Of a DNA stretch of 64,000 bases, positions 49,247 to 57,005 are shown one piece after another. The notes below the pieces were generated by a model. The model had not been told where the DNA came from, searched no databases, and saw only the letters and a program-made list of their open reading frames with translations. Origin of the DNA: UMGS1601 sp900553335 (GTDB lineage: Bacteria > Bacillota > Clostridia > Oscillospirales > Ruminococcaceae). A program made the translations under genes and the position numbers. The DNA lies in the NCBI GenBank assembly GCA_937920725.1, contig CALEUW010000030.1, positions 99,766 through 163,765 of the forward strand, in the 5' to 3' direction. Each line of letters begins with the position of its first letter. Position 1 is the first letter of the stretch.

Positions 49247-51808
49247 ATGAAAATGAAAGGAATAAACAAAAAAATCGTATCCGCTTTGGCATCAGTTATT
49301 CTTGCAGTTTCTTGTACAGCAAGTGTAATGACTTTTGCTGATGGGGATCTTGAGGAGGATCTTAAAAGATTTGACGACAAGAATCAACAGCAAATAGTTT
49401 ATGACATGGGTGCAGGAATAAATCTTGGAAACCAGTTTGAGGCTGTGCTAAATGACGGATATCCAAGTGAAACCGCATGGGGAAATCCTGTTATTACAAA
49501 AGAGCTTATAAAGCAGATCCATGACAGCGGTTTTAATACAATAAGACTTCCGGTTTCTTATTTTTTCAGAATCGGTGAAGGACCTGATTATACTGTTGAA
49601 GAAGCGTGGCTCAATAGAATTCAAGAGGTAGTAGATTATGCTTATGAGCTTGGCATGTATGTTATTATAAACATGCACGGTGATGGTTACTACACTATTG
49701 CGAATTCATGGCTTCTTTTGGGAGATTACAACGATATTAATCCAAAAGCTATGACTGACAGCGAATATCAGGCGGCTTTGCAAAAAGAAGCTGCTCGTGT
49801 TGATGCTATGGTTGACAAATATGAGCGTGTTTGGACGCAGGTAGCAAACACTTTTAAGGATTATGATGAGCATATTATTTTTGAATCAATGAACGAGATG
49901 CAGTCGAAGCAGACAGGTACAGCTTACGCTAAGATATTTTATCCTGTGCTTAACAGACTGAATCAGTCGTTTGTTGATACTGTAAGAAAAACAGGTTCAA
50001 ATAACGCTAAGAGATGGCTTTTGATTCCGGGCTGGTGGGCTGAGATAAACAAAATAGTAAATGATGATCTTGGCTTTGAAATTCCTACAGATACCTTCAG
50101 AAGCAAAGAGATCCCTTCCGATGAGAACAGAATATTTTTGTCGATTCACTTTTATGAACCGTCAAGCTTCTGCCTTAACGAGGACGCTAAGGTGACAACG
50201 TGGGGAACCAACAGCGACTACTCCAATATCGAAACGCAGTTTAAACTTGTGCATGACAAATTTATTTCAAAGGGATACCCTATTATTATAGGAGAATACG
50301 GAGCAGTCAACAAATCCTCGTTCGACCCTGCTAACACAACCTGCCGTCACGATATGTATAAAGCAATATGCGAGTCGGCTAATAAGTATGGTCTTGTTCC
50401 TGTTGCATGGGACAACGGTTATACAGGTGATTACGGACTCGGACTATTTGACAGAAATAATGCAACAGTTAAGTTCCAGCAGGTAATAAACGGAATTATG
50501 GAAGTGTATAATCCGGATAAGGTTGTTGACGTACCTGTGGTTCCTGTAGTGCCAAGCGATCCGAACAGAAAGAATCTTACAAATCCAGACGGATATAACA
50601 CATCAAAAAATGCTAATGTCAACGCTGACGGAAGCTATGACGGTTACATTCAGACAATTGTTAAAGATACATATAATTTTGCAGATTTCACAGAGCTTGA
50701 GGTTACCTTTACTGTTGATGGAGATGTAACAGACGATACGCCGGTATTTAACTTCCAGCCGTTTACAAGCTCATACGGAGGCTGGCAGGATACACTTCTC
50801 ACAATAGGAGATTGCGAGCTGAACGATGGAGTTTATACAGGGAAAATCCCGATTTCCGATATAACAGCTCATCTTGGACTTGCTGACACATACGGAATTA
50901 ACATCTCGTATGTATCAGCTGAGCCTGATGTTGCACTTAAAACATACGCTATTTTATCCGATGGAACTGCAACAGAGCCTACTACAGGTGACACACCTCA
51001 GATTACTGAGTTTGACGCAGTAGTAGGATTTGCTGACGGCTCATGGACTTTTCAGGATTGGTCGTCATCTGTAAAGGTAACCGGAAACGGCACTTACAGC
51101 ATTACTGTAAACACAAACGGACAGGAAGCCATGAATGCTGTTGTTTTCGTAATAGACCTTCTAGGCGCTCAGGCAGGATTCCCGAATATATCTGCTACTC
51201 TTGACAGCATTGTGTTCGATGGGAAAGAGTATGAATTTGACGCAAGCAAAATAGCTTACGGCGATATTGAGGGCAAAGGCAACTACCGAATTGATATTTA
51301 TAATGAATACGGTCCTACAAAGAATGATCCTGGGGTTAATATTTTTGACATTTACTTCAGCGAGTATATGACTCTTACGTTCACCGTTTCAGGAATGGAT
51401 TTACCGGAGCAGGAATCAACTACAGCTGAAAGTGATGTACCGAATACAGACGTTCAGCAGCCAACAACTGATATTGACGTACCAACCACAAACGGAGAAG
51501 AATCTACTACAGGCAGCGAGAATAATGCTTTTGAACCGACAACGGACAGCGATCCTATAACAACAGATGTTTCAGATGAGCCGACAAGAGCAGCTGAATC
51601 AACAGACGCAAATAATACCTCTGCTTCATCCGAGAATACATATAATAAGGGAGAAGCAAAAACGACAACAGTTAGCAACACAACCGAAACAACTAATACA
51701 GTTACAGACAGACCTGTAAACACAGGTGCTGCTGCAGCGGTATCTCTTACTGCATTTATGTTGGCAGGAGTAATCGGGGCTGTAGCTGTTAAGAAAAGAA
51801 AAATGTAG
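49247..51808 (+). CDS. Secreted GH5 endoglucanase with two beta-sandwich modules and a C-terminal anchor
   Basis: 853 residues. The signal peptide covers about 1-31 (..VMTFA). The GH5 TIM barrel (about 45-430) has NLGNQFEA, NTIRLPVSY, acid/base Glu217 in ESMNEM and nucleophile Glu350 in IIIGEYGAV, plus AWDNG. Two beta-rich modules (about 455-575 and 585-715) resemble carbohydrate-binding domains. A Thr/Ser/Glu/Pro linker follows, then NTGAAAAVSLTAFML..KKRKM, a hydrophobic segment with a basic end like a sorting signal or membrane anchor. No dockerin is present. It should cut cellulose or xyloglucan at the cell surface. Ribosome-binding site GGAGGTGTTTTT. Confidence 0.9.
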   Translation: MKMKGINKKIVSALASVILAVSCTASVMTFADGDLEEDLKRFDDKNQQQIVYDMGAGINLGNQFEAVLNDGYPSETAWGNPVITKELIKQIHDSGFNTIRLPVSYFFRIGEGPDYTVEEAWLNRIQEVVDYAYELGMYVIINMHGDGYYTIANSWLLLGDYNDINPKAMTDSEYQAALQKEAARVDAMVDKYERVWTQVANTFKDYDEHIIFESMNEMQSKQTGTAYAKIFYPVLNRLNQSFVDTVRKTGSNNAKRWLLIPGWWAEINKIVNDDLGFEIPTDTFRSKEIPSDENRIFLSIHFYEPSSFCLNEDAKVTTWGTNSDYSNIETQFKLVHDKFISKGYPIIIGEYGAVNKSSFDPANTTCRHDMYKAICESANKYGLVPVAWDNGYTGDYGLGLFDRNNATVKFQQVINGIMEVYNPDKVVDVPVVPVVPSDPNRKNLTNPDGYNTSKNANVNADGSYDGYIQTIVKDTYNFADFTELEVTFTVDGDVTDDTPVFNFQPFTSSYGGWQDTLLTIGDCELNDGVYTGKIPISDITAHLGLADTYGINISYVSAEPDVALKTYAILSDGTATEPTTGDTPQITEFDAVVGFADGSWTFQDWSSSVKVTGNGTYSITVNTNGQEAMNAVVFVIDLLGAQAGFPNISATLDSIVFDGKEYEFDASKIAYGDIEGKGNYRIDIYNEYGPTKNDPGVNIFDIYFSEYMTLTFTVSGMDLPEQESTTAESDVPNTDVQQPTTDIDVPTTNGEESTTGSENNAFEPTTDSDPITTDVSDEPTRAAESTDANNTSASSENTYNKGEAKTTTVSNTTETTNTVTDRPVNTGAAAAVSLTAFMLAGVIGAVAVKKRKM

Positions 51809-51872
51809 ATCAGAAAAATTAAAGAAACTCATTTTAAGGATAATCAGATTATTATTTAATAACAAAGTCTAA

Positions 51873-51908
51873 AAACAGCGGTGCAGTTTTAAAACTGCAC
51901 CGCTGTTT
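51873..51908. terminator. Bidirectional terminator (18-bp perfect palindrome)
   Basis: AAACAGCGGTGCAGTTTT followed directly by its exact complement AAAACTGCACCGCTGTTT. It lies between the convergent GH5 and AraC genes. Confidence 0.75.
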
Positions 51909-51919
51909 AGTTTGAAAAA

Positions 51920-52675
51920 CTATTCATATTCCTCGCTGTTTAAAAATTTATATTCCCTTGGAGTGAAGCCGGTCTGAGCTTTAAAGCATTTGCAAAAATA
52001 GCTCTGCGAAGAAAACCCCAAGGTGTATGCTATATCTGATTCTCTGTAATCGGTTGATAAAAGCATATTCTGTGCTGTTTCGATACGTCTTATAAGAATA
52101 TACTTTTGAATAGTAAGCGACATTTCCTTCTTGAACAGCTCGCACAGATAACTTTTGTTAAGTCCTGTCAAGTCAGCAAGCTCGTCTATAGTCATTTTTT
52201 TGTGAAGATTATCACAGATATAGTTTATGACTTGTCGCACCTTCGGAGATAAAATCCTGTTCTTTTTCAGATTTTTCATTTGCCTTGCAAATTCAAGGGA
52301 CATTTCATTTCCAAGACGAATGACTTCAGAAACGCTTTTGCAGATGTCTGCCCGTCTTATAAAAATATCCGAAAGAGTGTATGCAGTTTCGTGCGGTAAC
52401 CCGGCAGACGAGCATATTCTCGTTATAAGAGCTGTATTGACGATAAAGTGATAAATATGATTTCTCAGCGGATTGCTTGAGAGGTTGCCTTTGCCGACTT
52501 CAAAGGGAACATCAGCATACGTTTTTTGGTTTTCTATGATTCCGTCAACATCTCCGTCTTTTATCATTCTGAAAATAGATTGCTCGTTTTCATATGGCTC
52601 GTGAAAGAATTCCTTTTCACGCTGAACATAAAGCTGGTATTCAAGATCTTTTTTTGTGTCTTTGCCCGAACCCAT
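51920..52675 (-). CDS. AraC family transcriptional regulator
   Basis: 251 residues from the ATG at 52675 behind GGGAGGTAGTTTT. The in-frame start 12 codons upstream lies before the ribosome-binding site and is not used. The C-terminal ~100 residues are two helix-turn-helix motifs: MTIDELADLTGLNKSYLCEL and YRESDIAYTLGFSSQSYFCK, ending GFTPREYK. The N-terminal ~145 residues are helical and do not look like a cupin sensor, so the ligand is not apparent. It is convergent with the GH5 gene, so a role in polysaccharide regulation is plausible but unproven. Confidence 0.9.
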   Translation of the reverse strand: MGSGKDTKKDLEYQLYVQREKEFFHEPYENEQSIFRMIKDGDVDGIIENQKTYADVPFEVGKGNLSSNPLRNHIYHFIVNTALITRICSSAGLPHETAYTLSDIFIRRADICKSVSEVIRLGNEMSLEFARQMKNLKKNRILSPKVRQVINYICDNLHKKMTIDELADLTGLNKSYLCELFKKEMSLTIQKYILIRRIETAQNMLLSTDYRESDIAYTLGFSSQSYFCKCFKAQTGFTPREYKFLNSEEYE

Positions 52676-52957
52676 AAAACTACCTCCCATATAAAAACCG
52701 CTGTAATACAATTATAATTCAACTGATTTTTTTTGTCAATTGTAATCAGTTATGATCTCGCAAGGATTTCCACATTTCTAAGGCGTTGGGTTTCATATGC
52801 GTAATCATCGTAAGGGTTATGATCCTTCTTTGATTGCGGTACGGCAATGCAGTACCATTGCTCTGTTAAATGACGGACAAGCTCTTATTGAATTTTGCTT
52901 GTATAATGACGGAGTGTTCCTTTTTACAAACCGTATAAAAAATTTTTTATATCGGTA
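52676..52957. other. Intergenic, no convincing gene
   Basis: It holds the AraC promoter region and a 62-codon open frame from 52797 that lacks a ribosome-binding site. No other structure seen. Confidence 0.4.
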
Positions 52958-52986
52958 TAGACAAATAAATATAAATGGTGTATAAT
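52958..52986 (+). promoter_or_regulatory. tRNA-Pro promoter
   Basis: TAGACA (52958-52963), 17 bp, TATAAT (52981-52986), 14 bp before the tRNA. Confidence 0.75.
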
Positions 52987-52999
52987 TAATATATTATAA

Positions 53000-53075
53000 C
53001 GGGGTGTGGCGCAGGTGGTAGCGCGCTTGACTGGGGGTCAAGAGGTCGCAAGTTCAAGTCTTGTCACTCCGACCA
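53000..53075 (+). tRNA. tRNA-Pro (anticodon GGG), CCA encoded
   Basis: Acceptor CGGGGTG / CACTCCG. The D-arm contains GGTGGTAGCGC. The anticodon stem is CTTGA/TCAAG with loop CTGGGGG, so the anticodon is GGG. The T-arm AAGTTCAAGTCTT is followed by the discriminator A and CCA. Its last 11 nt recur at 61258-61268. Confidence 0.92.
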
Positions 53076-53337
53076 GACACATAGTGTACTACATTATTAT
53101 AAGGAGTGTAAATACATGCAGAAGTTAGTTTATTTAAGCAATAGCCGTGATTACACGGAGCAAGGTAATATTAATGAAAACAAATATTTTGTTAATATCA
53201 ATAGTTTGTTAGATCAGGGATGGAAAGTTGCTCATATAACGCATGATGTGGTGGAGATCGATGATAATCAGAATCCGTCACGAAAAGAAACTTTTGTTGC
53301 TTTTGTTTTGCTTGAAAGATCTGAAGAAGACAAATAG
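53065..53337. repeat. Segmental direct repeat, left copy (tRNA-Pro 3' end + small gene)
   Basis: It matches 61258-61530 without gaps. The 49 bp from the tRNA tail to just before the ATG are identical apart from the final base before it. The genes are diverged. Confidence 0.92.
53116..53337 (+). CDS. Small conserved protein, intact copy
   Basis: 73 residues: MQKLVYLSNSRDYTEQGNIN, then INSLLDQGWKVAHITHDVVE and a C-terminal strand TFVAFVLLER. Strong ribosome-binding site AAGGAGTGTAAATAC. The alpha-beta pattern with a G-W-x-V after a helix resembles small DUF4177-type proteins, but the assignment is weak. Its position immediately after tRNA-Pro, and its duplicate at 61.3 kb, tie it to the island boundaries. 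Confidence 0.7.
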   Translation: MQKLVYLSNSRDYTEQGNINENKYFVNINSLLDQGWKVAHITHDVVEIDDNQNPSRKETFVAFVLLERSEEDK

Positions 53338-53474
53338 TTTCCATTAAAAAAACATTTTTGCCATGATATGATAGAAAAGTATTTCGACCAATTCAATAGT
53401 TAATTACATTTTGATTAATAAAAAGCTTGTCTGATGAAATAATCCAATCATTAACATATACGGAAACATACATC

Positions 53475-53504
53475 AAAACAGCCCCGTTTTTCGGGGCTGT
53501 TTTT
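53475..53504 (+). terminator. Terminator after the small gene
   Basis: AAAACAGCCCCG-TTTTT-CGGGGCTGTTTTT. The rest of 53338-53670 shows no gene. Confidence 0.8.
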
Positions 53505-53670
53505 GTTTTGTCTACAACGTGTCTGCAATAGACTTTTTATATTGCAATTTTAGGTGTATCTGTAATCTGCTTTGACGGTATACCGATTCCTTTTTCGTCA
53601 AGATAAAACAGTCGATTATTCGTGCTATCGTTTCACAAATATCTTTTTAGAAAAACAAGGCAGTATTATT

Positions 53671-54981
53671 TCACTTATAGGCCAATTTACTTGTTTTACT
53701 CAATGTAATTGACAATACAAGCGTTAAAACTTCAGCAATAAAAGGAGCCAACCATATAGCTTCACTTCCGAATATCATCGGAATAGAAAAAATACTGATC
53801 GCTTTTAATACAATACCTCTGCTGACTGCAATGATATTGGCTGCATTGGTTCTCTTTGTAGAAAACATAAATGCAGTATAAATTAAATTAAGAGCCATAG
53901 GCAGAAATGACAGGCTAAAAAACGGTAAAGCCATAGATGCTGTACGGACAAGTTCTACATCATTGTTAAAAATACGGATAATCGGTTTATCAAATAAAAA
54001 CAGTCCCCCGTAAATCAAAGCCGATAAAAGCAGATTAATAACAAGGCCACAGCGGAAAAACCATTTTATCTCATTTGTATCGCGTCTGCCGTAACAGTTT
54101 CCCCAAAGCGGCTGCAAACCTTGCGCAACGCCCGAAAGAATTGCATTTGCAAGCGAATAAATAAAACTTAGCACGCTGAAAGTTGATATGCCAATATCCC
54201 CAACAAGACTTGCCAGTGCAATATTGTAACATAGTGCCGTTACGGGGGTTGTAAGCTGTGAAATCGCTTCGGGAACACCACGCTTGCAGATTTTTCTAAC
54301 GAGTGTTGCATCCAACTTTATGAGTTTAAGTTTTAGATATCCTTTTTTGCGCCAAAAGTGTGACAGTAGAACGAGTACGGAAAATACCTGTCCTAATCCC
54401 GAAGCAACTGCCGCTCCGACAATTCCCATTTTAAGAGGGAATATAAACAGCCAATCCAAAAATATATTTGCAACTGCTCCAACACACATACCGATAAAGG
54501 AAAGCGTTGGTGAGCCATCATTTCTGACAAATACGGATAGGCAAGTACTCATCAGCATAGGAATTGAAAATGCTGAATAATAAAATAAATAATCCGCCGA
54601 CATTTTTCTCATTTCATCGCTTAATTTATTTGCGCCGCTTATATCTACAATTTGTTGGGAGAATATCATGCCGATGATCATTAGCATGGCAGAGAGCGTT
54701 AATGTTAAAATAATCGCTGTCATAAACGCCTCGTTTGCACCCTTTTTATCCTCTCGCCCCATTCGTATCGCTACAACGGTTGCTCCGCCCATTGGAAACA
54801 TAGCGGCAATGGCAACAACGAAAGTAATAAATGGAACGGCGATATTAACTGCCCCCAGTGCAGCTGATCCAACCCCTTGACCTACAAAAATACCATCGAC
54901 AACATTGTAAAGATAAGTTACAAACAAACCGCCCATTGCAGGGAAAATATAACTGTATAAAGATTTTGCTCTTACATTCAT
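53671..54981 (-). CDS. MATE family efflux transporter
   Basis: 436 residues with 12 predicted membrane helices. It opens MNVRAKSLYSYIFPAMGGLF and soon has YNVVDGIFVGQGVGSAALGA, the MATE TM1-TM2 signature. The second half repeats the fold (VPEAISQLTTPVTALCYN..). It is expected to export cationic drugs or toxins with Na+ or H+ exchange. Ribosome-binding site GGAGGTATTTTT. Upstream is a 135-nt leader with two hairpins, so expression is probably controlled by attenuation. Confidence 0.93.
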   Translation of the reverse strand: MNVRAKSLYSYIFPAMGGLFVTYLYNVVDGIFVGQGVGSAALGAVNIAVPFITFVVAIAAMFPMGGATVVAIRMGREDKKGANEAFMTAIILTLTLSAMLMIIGMIFSQQIVDISGANKLSDEMRKMSADYLFYYSAFSIPMLMSTCLSVFVRNDGSPTLSFIGMCVGAVANIFLDWLFIFPLKMGIVGAAVASGLGQVFSVLVLLSHFWRKKGYLKLKLIKLDATLVRKICKRGVPEAISQLTTPVTALCYNIALASLVGDIGISTFSVLSFIYSLANAILSGVAQGLQPLWGNCYGRRDTNEIKWFFRCGLVINLLLSALIYGGLFLFDKPIIRIFNNDVELVRTASMALPFFSLSFLPMALNLIYTAFMFSTKRTNAANIIAVSRGIVLKAISIFSIPMIFGSEAIWLAPFIAEVLTLVLSITLSKTSKLAYK

Positions 54982-54994
54982 AAAAATACCTCCA

Positions 54995-55119
54995 TATAAA
55001 GAAACGGGATAAAGCCGTGGTTGACTTCATCCCGCCCGATAAAACAAAAGTGGGATAAAGCCCCAATAGGTCTTATCCCACTTCAACAATCTTATTTGAT
55101 TGCAAGTCCTCTGACAAGC
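54995..55119 (-). promoter_or_regulatory. MATE gene leader with tandem hairpins
   Basis: On the minus strand, hairpin 1 is AAGTGGGATAA / TTATCCCACTT (55073-55083 and 55048-55058) followed by TTGTTTT, terminator-like. Hairpin 2 is CGGGATGAAG / CTTTATCCCG (55025-55034 and 55005-55014) followed by TTTCTTT. The two hairpins resemble each other (GGGAT(A/G)A..GGCTTTATCCC). A short open frame ends ..VEVG-stop inside hairpin 1, like the leader peptide of the ABC-F gene, but it lacks a good start. Confidence 0.6.
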
Positions 55120-55125
55120 AAAAAT

Positions 55126-55154
55126 ATTATATCACTTTCAAAGAAGATTGTCAA
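55126..55154 (-). promoter_or_regulatory. MATE gene promoter
   Basis: On the minus strand, TTGACA (55149-55154), 17 bp, TATAAT (55126-55131), perfect consensus. Confidence 0.9.
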
Positions 55155-55189
55155 TATCTATCTCTTAAACTATGTACCAGACTATGTAT

Positions 55190-55217
55190 CAGCCGCCTTT
55201 TCGGGCGGCTGATTTTT
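55190..55217 (+). terminator. Orphan terminator
   Basis: CAGCCGCC-TTTTCG-GGCGGCTG followed by ATTTTTTA on the plus strand. No intact gene ends here, so it probably belonged to a lost gene. The DNA from 55218 to 55440 translates poorly in all frames and looks like further debris. Confidence 0.6.
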
Positions 55218-55451
55218 TAATACTGCGGCACACAGCACCTCAATATCTCATAATACTTTACGGCAAAGTGGTTTTCTCGGCAGCTATCGCCGGAATTGCT
55301 CTTTGCGGTGTAGGCTGTTCCATTCTCGATTCTCTCAACAATCCCCACATAGTCGGTTTTTCATCGCTATCCCAATCAAAGAAAGAGACCTTGAAGCGAA
55401 AGGAAACGCAGTATAAAACAAAGGACGTTCAAAATAAAGGAGGTATTCGAC

Positions 55452-55658
55452 ATGGCAACCCTAAATTTACCGGACCTAGCAATTCTATTTTTGATACTGG
55501 CAATAATCTACTGCATCGGAGCAACAACGTGGATAATCTGTCTGCAAGTGCTGATACGTTGGGTTGATTATTTTGAAATCACGATTGAGGACAAGCCCCT
55601 AGAACCGTTAGTTAGTGTACAGCAGAAAAAACAGATTGAAATTGAAAAGGATACATAG
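55452..55658 (+). CDS. Small membrane protein, phage-associated
   Basis: 68 residues with one membrane helix (about 8-32) and a charged tail. Strong ribosome-binding site AAAGGAGGTATTCGAC. It is followed after 10 bp by a broken phage-type gene. Family unknown. Confidence 0.5.
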   Translation: MATLNLPDLAILFLILAIIYCIGATTWIICLQVLIRWVDYFEITIEDKPLEPLVSVQQKKQIEIEKDT

Positions 55659-55668
55659 TAGGTAAAAA

Positions 55669-55896
55669 TGACAAGAGAAGAAGCAATCAGACAGTTGAAA
55701 GAATATATAACGCCGAACGGACAAGCAGCAAGCTTTACCGACAGTCAGACTAGAACTACTCAGGTTCATAGAATGTCTTAAGTGGAACAGTATAGCCGAT
55801 CGGATAGGCCAAAATAATACACAGGACAGCGTTAAAAAGAGGTGCTATAGGTATGTGGGGAAGCATATGAATTATGAGATGAGTAAAACGACATGA
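55669..55896 (+). pseudogene. Frameshifted phage-type regulatory protein
   Basis: It starts MTREEAIRQLKEYITPNGQ and then stops in frame. The neighbouring frame continues with LELLRFIECLKWNSIADRIG and SVKKRCYRYVGKHM. The W-x-x-I-A-x-x-I-G pattern is a helix-turn-helix. The two halves make one protein of about 75 residues with a frameshift near 55745. It resembles small prophage late-gene regulators. Confidence 0.5.
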
Positions 55897-56049
55897 CATA
55901 TGGACAATATGTTATCTATTTTATTATATTGGTAATATCTATTAGAGTGTATTTTTTGTTAAACACGCTCTAATTGATTGTTTAAAAAAAACAGTAGTTA
56001 TGATATTTTAATAAAGAATGTATATTTACAGAAATGTATATACAATAAA

Positions 56050-56087
56050 AAATGACGCCGCCACTTATTGTGACGGCATCACTTTAA
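56050..56087 (-). terminator. Terminator of the small gene at 56096
   Basis: On the minus strand GATGCCGTCAC-AATAA-GTGGCGGCGTC followed by T6. Confidence 0.75.
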
Positions 56088-56095
56088 GGACGTTA

Positions 56096-56278
56096 TTAGT
56101 TGTTATTCAGATACTCAAAGGCAGCAATCCAAAGAGTGACAACTATATCGTCTAAATTCATGGGAGTCCCTTGTATCACATTACAAACGATAATTACTGT
56201 AAGTAGCACTAGTACCAGTAGTGCTGGATTGTTTTTACCGTTTGGATACAGCGGGCTTCTATTTCTGTTAAAGCACAC
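56096..56278 (-). CDS. Small single-pass membrane protein
   Basis: 60 residues from a GTG start (56278) behind AAAAAAGGAGGTG, a very strong ribosome-binding site. A polar N-terminus (RNRSPLYPNGKNNP) is followed by a membrane helix (LLVLVLLTVIIVCNVI) and a short tail. A terminator follows. No family recognised. A spore- or envelope-associated micro-protein is possible. Confidence 0.55.
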   Translation of the reverse strand: MCFNRNRSPLYPNGKNNPALLVLVLLTVIIVCNVIQGTPMNLDDIVVTLWIAAFEYLNNN

Positions 56279-56549
56279 AGATTACACCTCCTTTTTTGAT
56301 ATTTGCATTAAAAAACTAAACTCTCCTGTCTGATAATTTTATCATACTTTTTCTTGCAATACAATAATACAAAACATAAAATAACATAGAATTCTCGACA
56401 CTATGGGAGCTTTTATTGCATGAATCTGTTAGATTTAGTTATGGAAATAGTTATAAATTTAATATTTGATACCAAATATCATATGTTTTTCTATTTCTCG
56501 TTTGCACATAACAATATTAATCCTTCTCCCCACGACACTTTATTCCTAT

Positions 56550-56758
56550 GAAGTGTCATTTTCTGTCACGCTAACAACGCTGTACGTTAATGCAACAGGC
56601 ACAACAACAGCGGCGTTGAATTATCGATCGGGCGCGGGGACTTCATATAAAGTTTAGGCACATTTAAGAAAGGTAAGAAGCTTGCGTTTACCAAAACATC
56701 AGGCAGCTTGGGTTATGTAAGCGGTAGAGACCGGGTGAGTTTGAGTTATATTAAGTGA
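56550..56758 (+). pseudogene. Bacterial SH3-domain fragment, frameshifted
   Basis: One frame ends ALNYRSGAGTSYKV and the next frame goes on SLGTFKKGKKLAFTKTSGSW-like (here SGSLGYVSGRDRVSLSYIK). This is the R-S-G-x-G-T-S-Y-x-V motif of SH3b cell-wall-binding domains. It lacks a start and catalytic domain, so it is a leftover of a cell-wall hydrolase, possibly a phage lysin. Confidence 0.65.
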
Positions 56759-56767
56759 TACAAAGTT

Positions 56768-56815
56768 TAAAAGTCTATTTCTTATCATTACGATAAGGGG
56801 TAGGCTTTTGTTATT
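56768..56815 (+). terminator. Terminator upstream of the GH5 promoter
   Basis: CTTATC-ATTAC-GATAAG core extended by G-U pairs, ending GTAGGCTTTTG. It is related in sequence to the terminator at 58989-59027. Confidence 0.6.
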
Positions 56816-56827
56816 TACCGGCTCATT

Positions 56828-56892
56828 TGTCGAGAAGTGTCGAAAAATTTGTTATTATTTGTGTTGAAAATGACGTTGAAATAATTTAAAAT
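56828..56892 (+). promoter_or_regulatory. Promoter with tandem 0A-like boxes, GH5 gene
   Basis: TGTCGAG (56828-56834) and TGTCGAA (56838-56844), 10-bp period. TTGAAA (56864-56869), 17 bp, TAAAAT (56887-56892). The whole block is similar to 59064-59128. Confidence 0.7.
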
Positions 56893-57005
56893 GAAAATAT
56901 AATTGTGCGAGGATGATGTATAGCTATGTTAGATATTAGATTGCTTATCTCATTCTCAATAAGTAGTTATAAGTACGAATTGAAAAATAACGAAGGAGGA
57001 AAAAT

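Noticed and set aside
52797..52985. 62-codon open frame upstream of tRNA-Pro
   Set aside because: No ribosome-binding site, weak coding character, and it overlaps the tRNA promoter region.
55172..55567. 131-codon open frame at the start of the 55-kb debris region
   Set aside because: No ribosome-binding site, it crosses a terminator hairpin, and it overlaps a better-supported small gene at 55452 in another frame.
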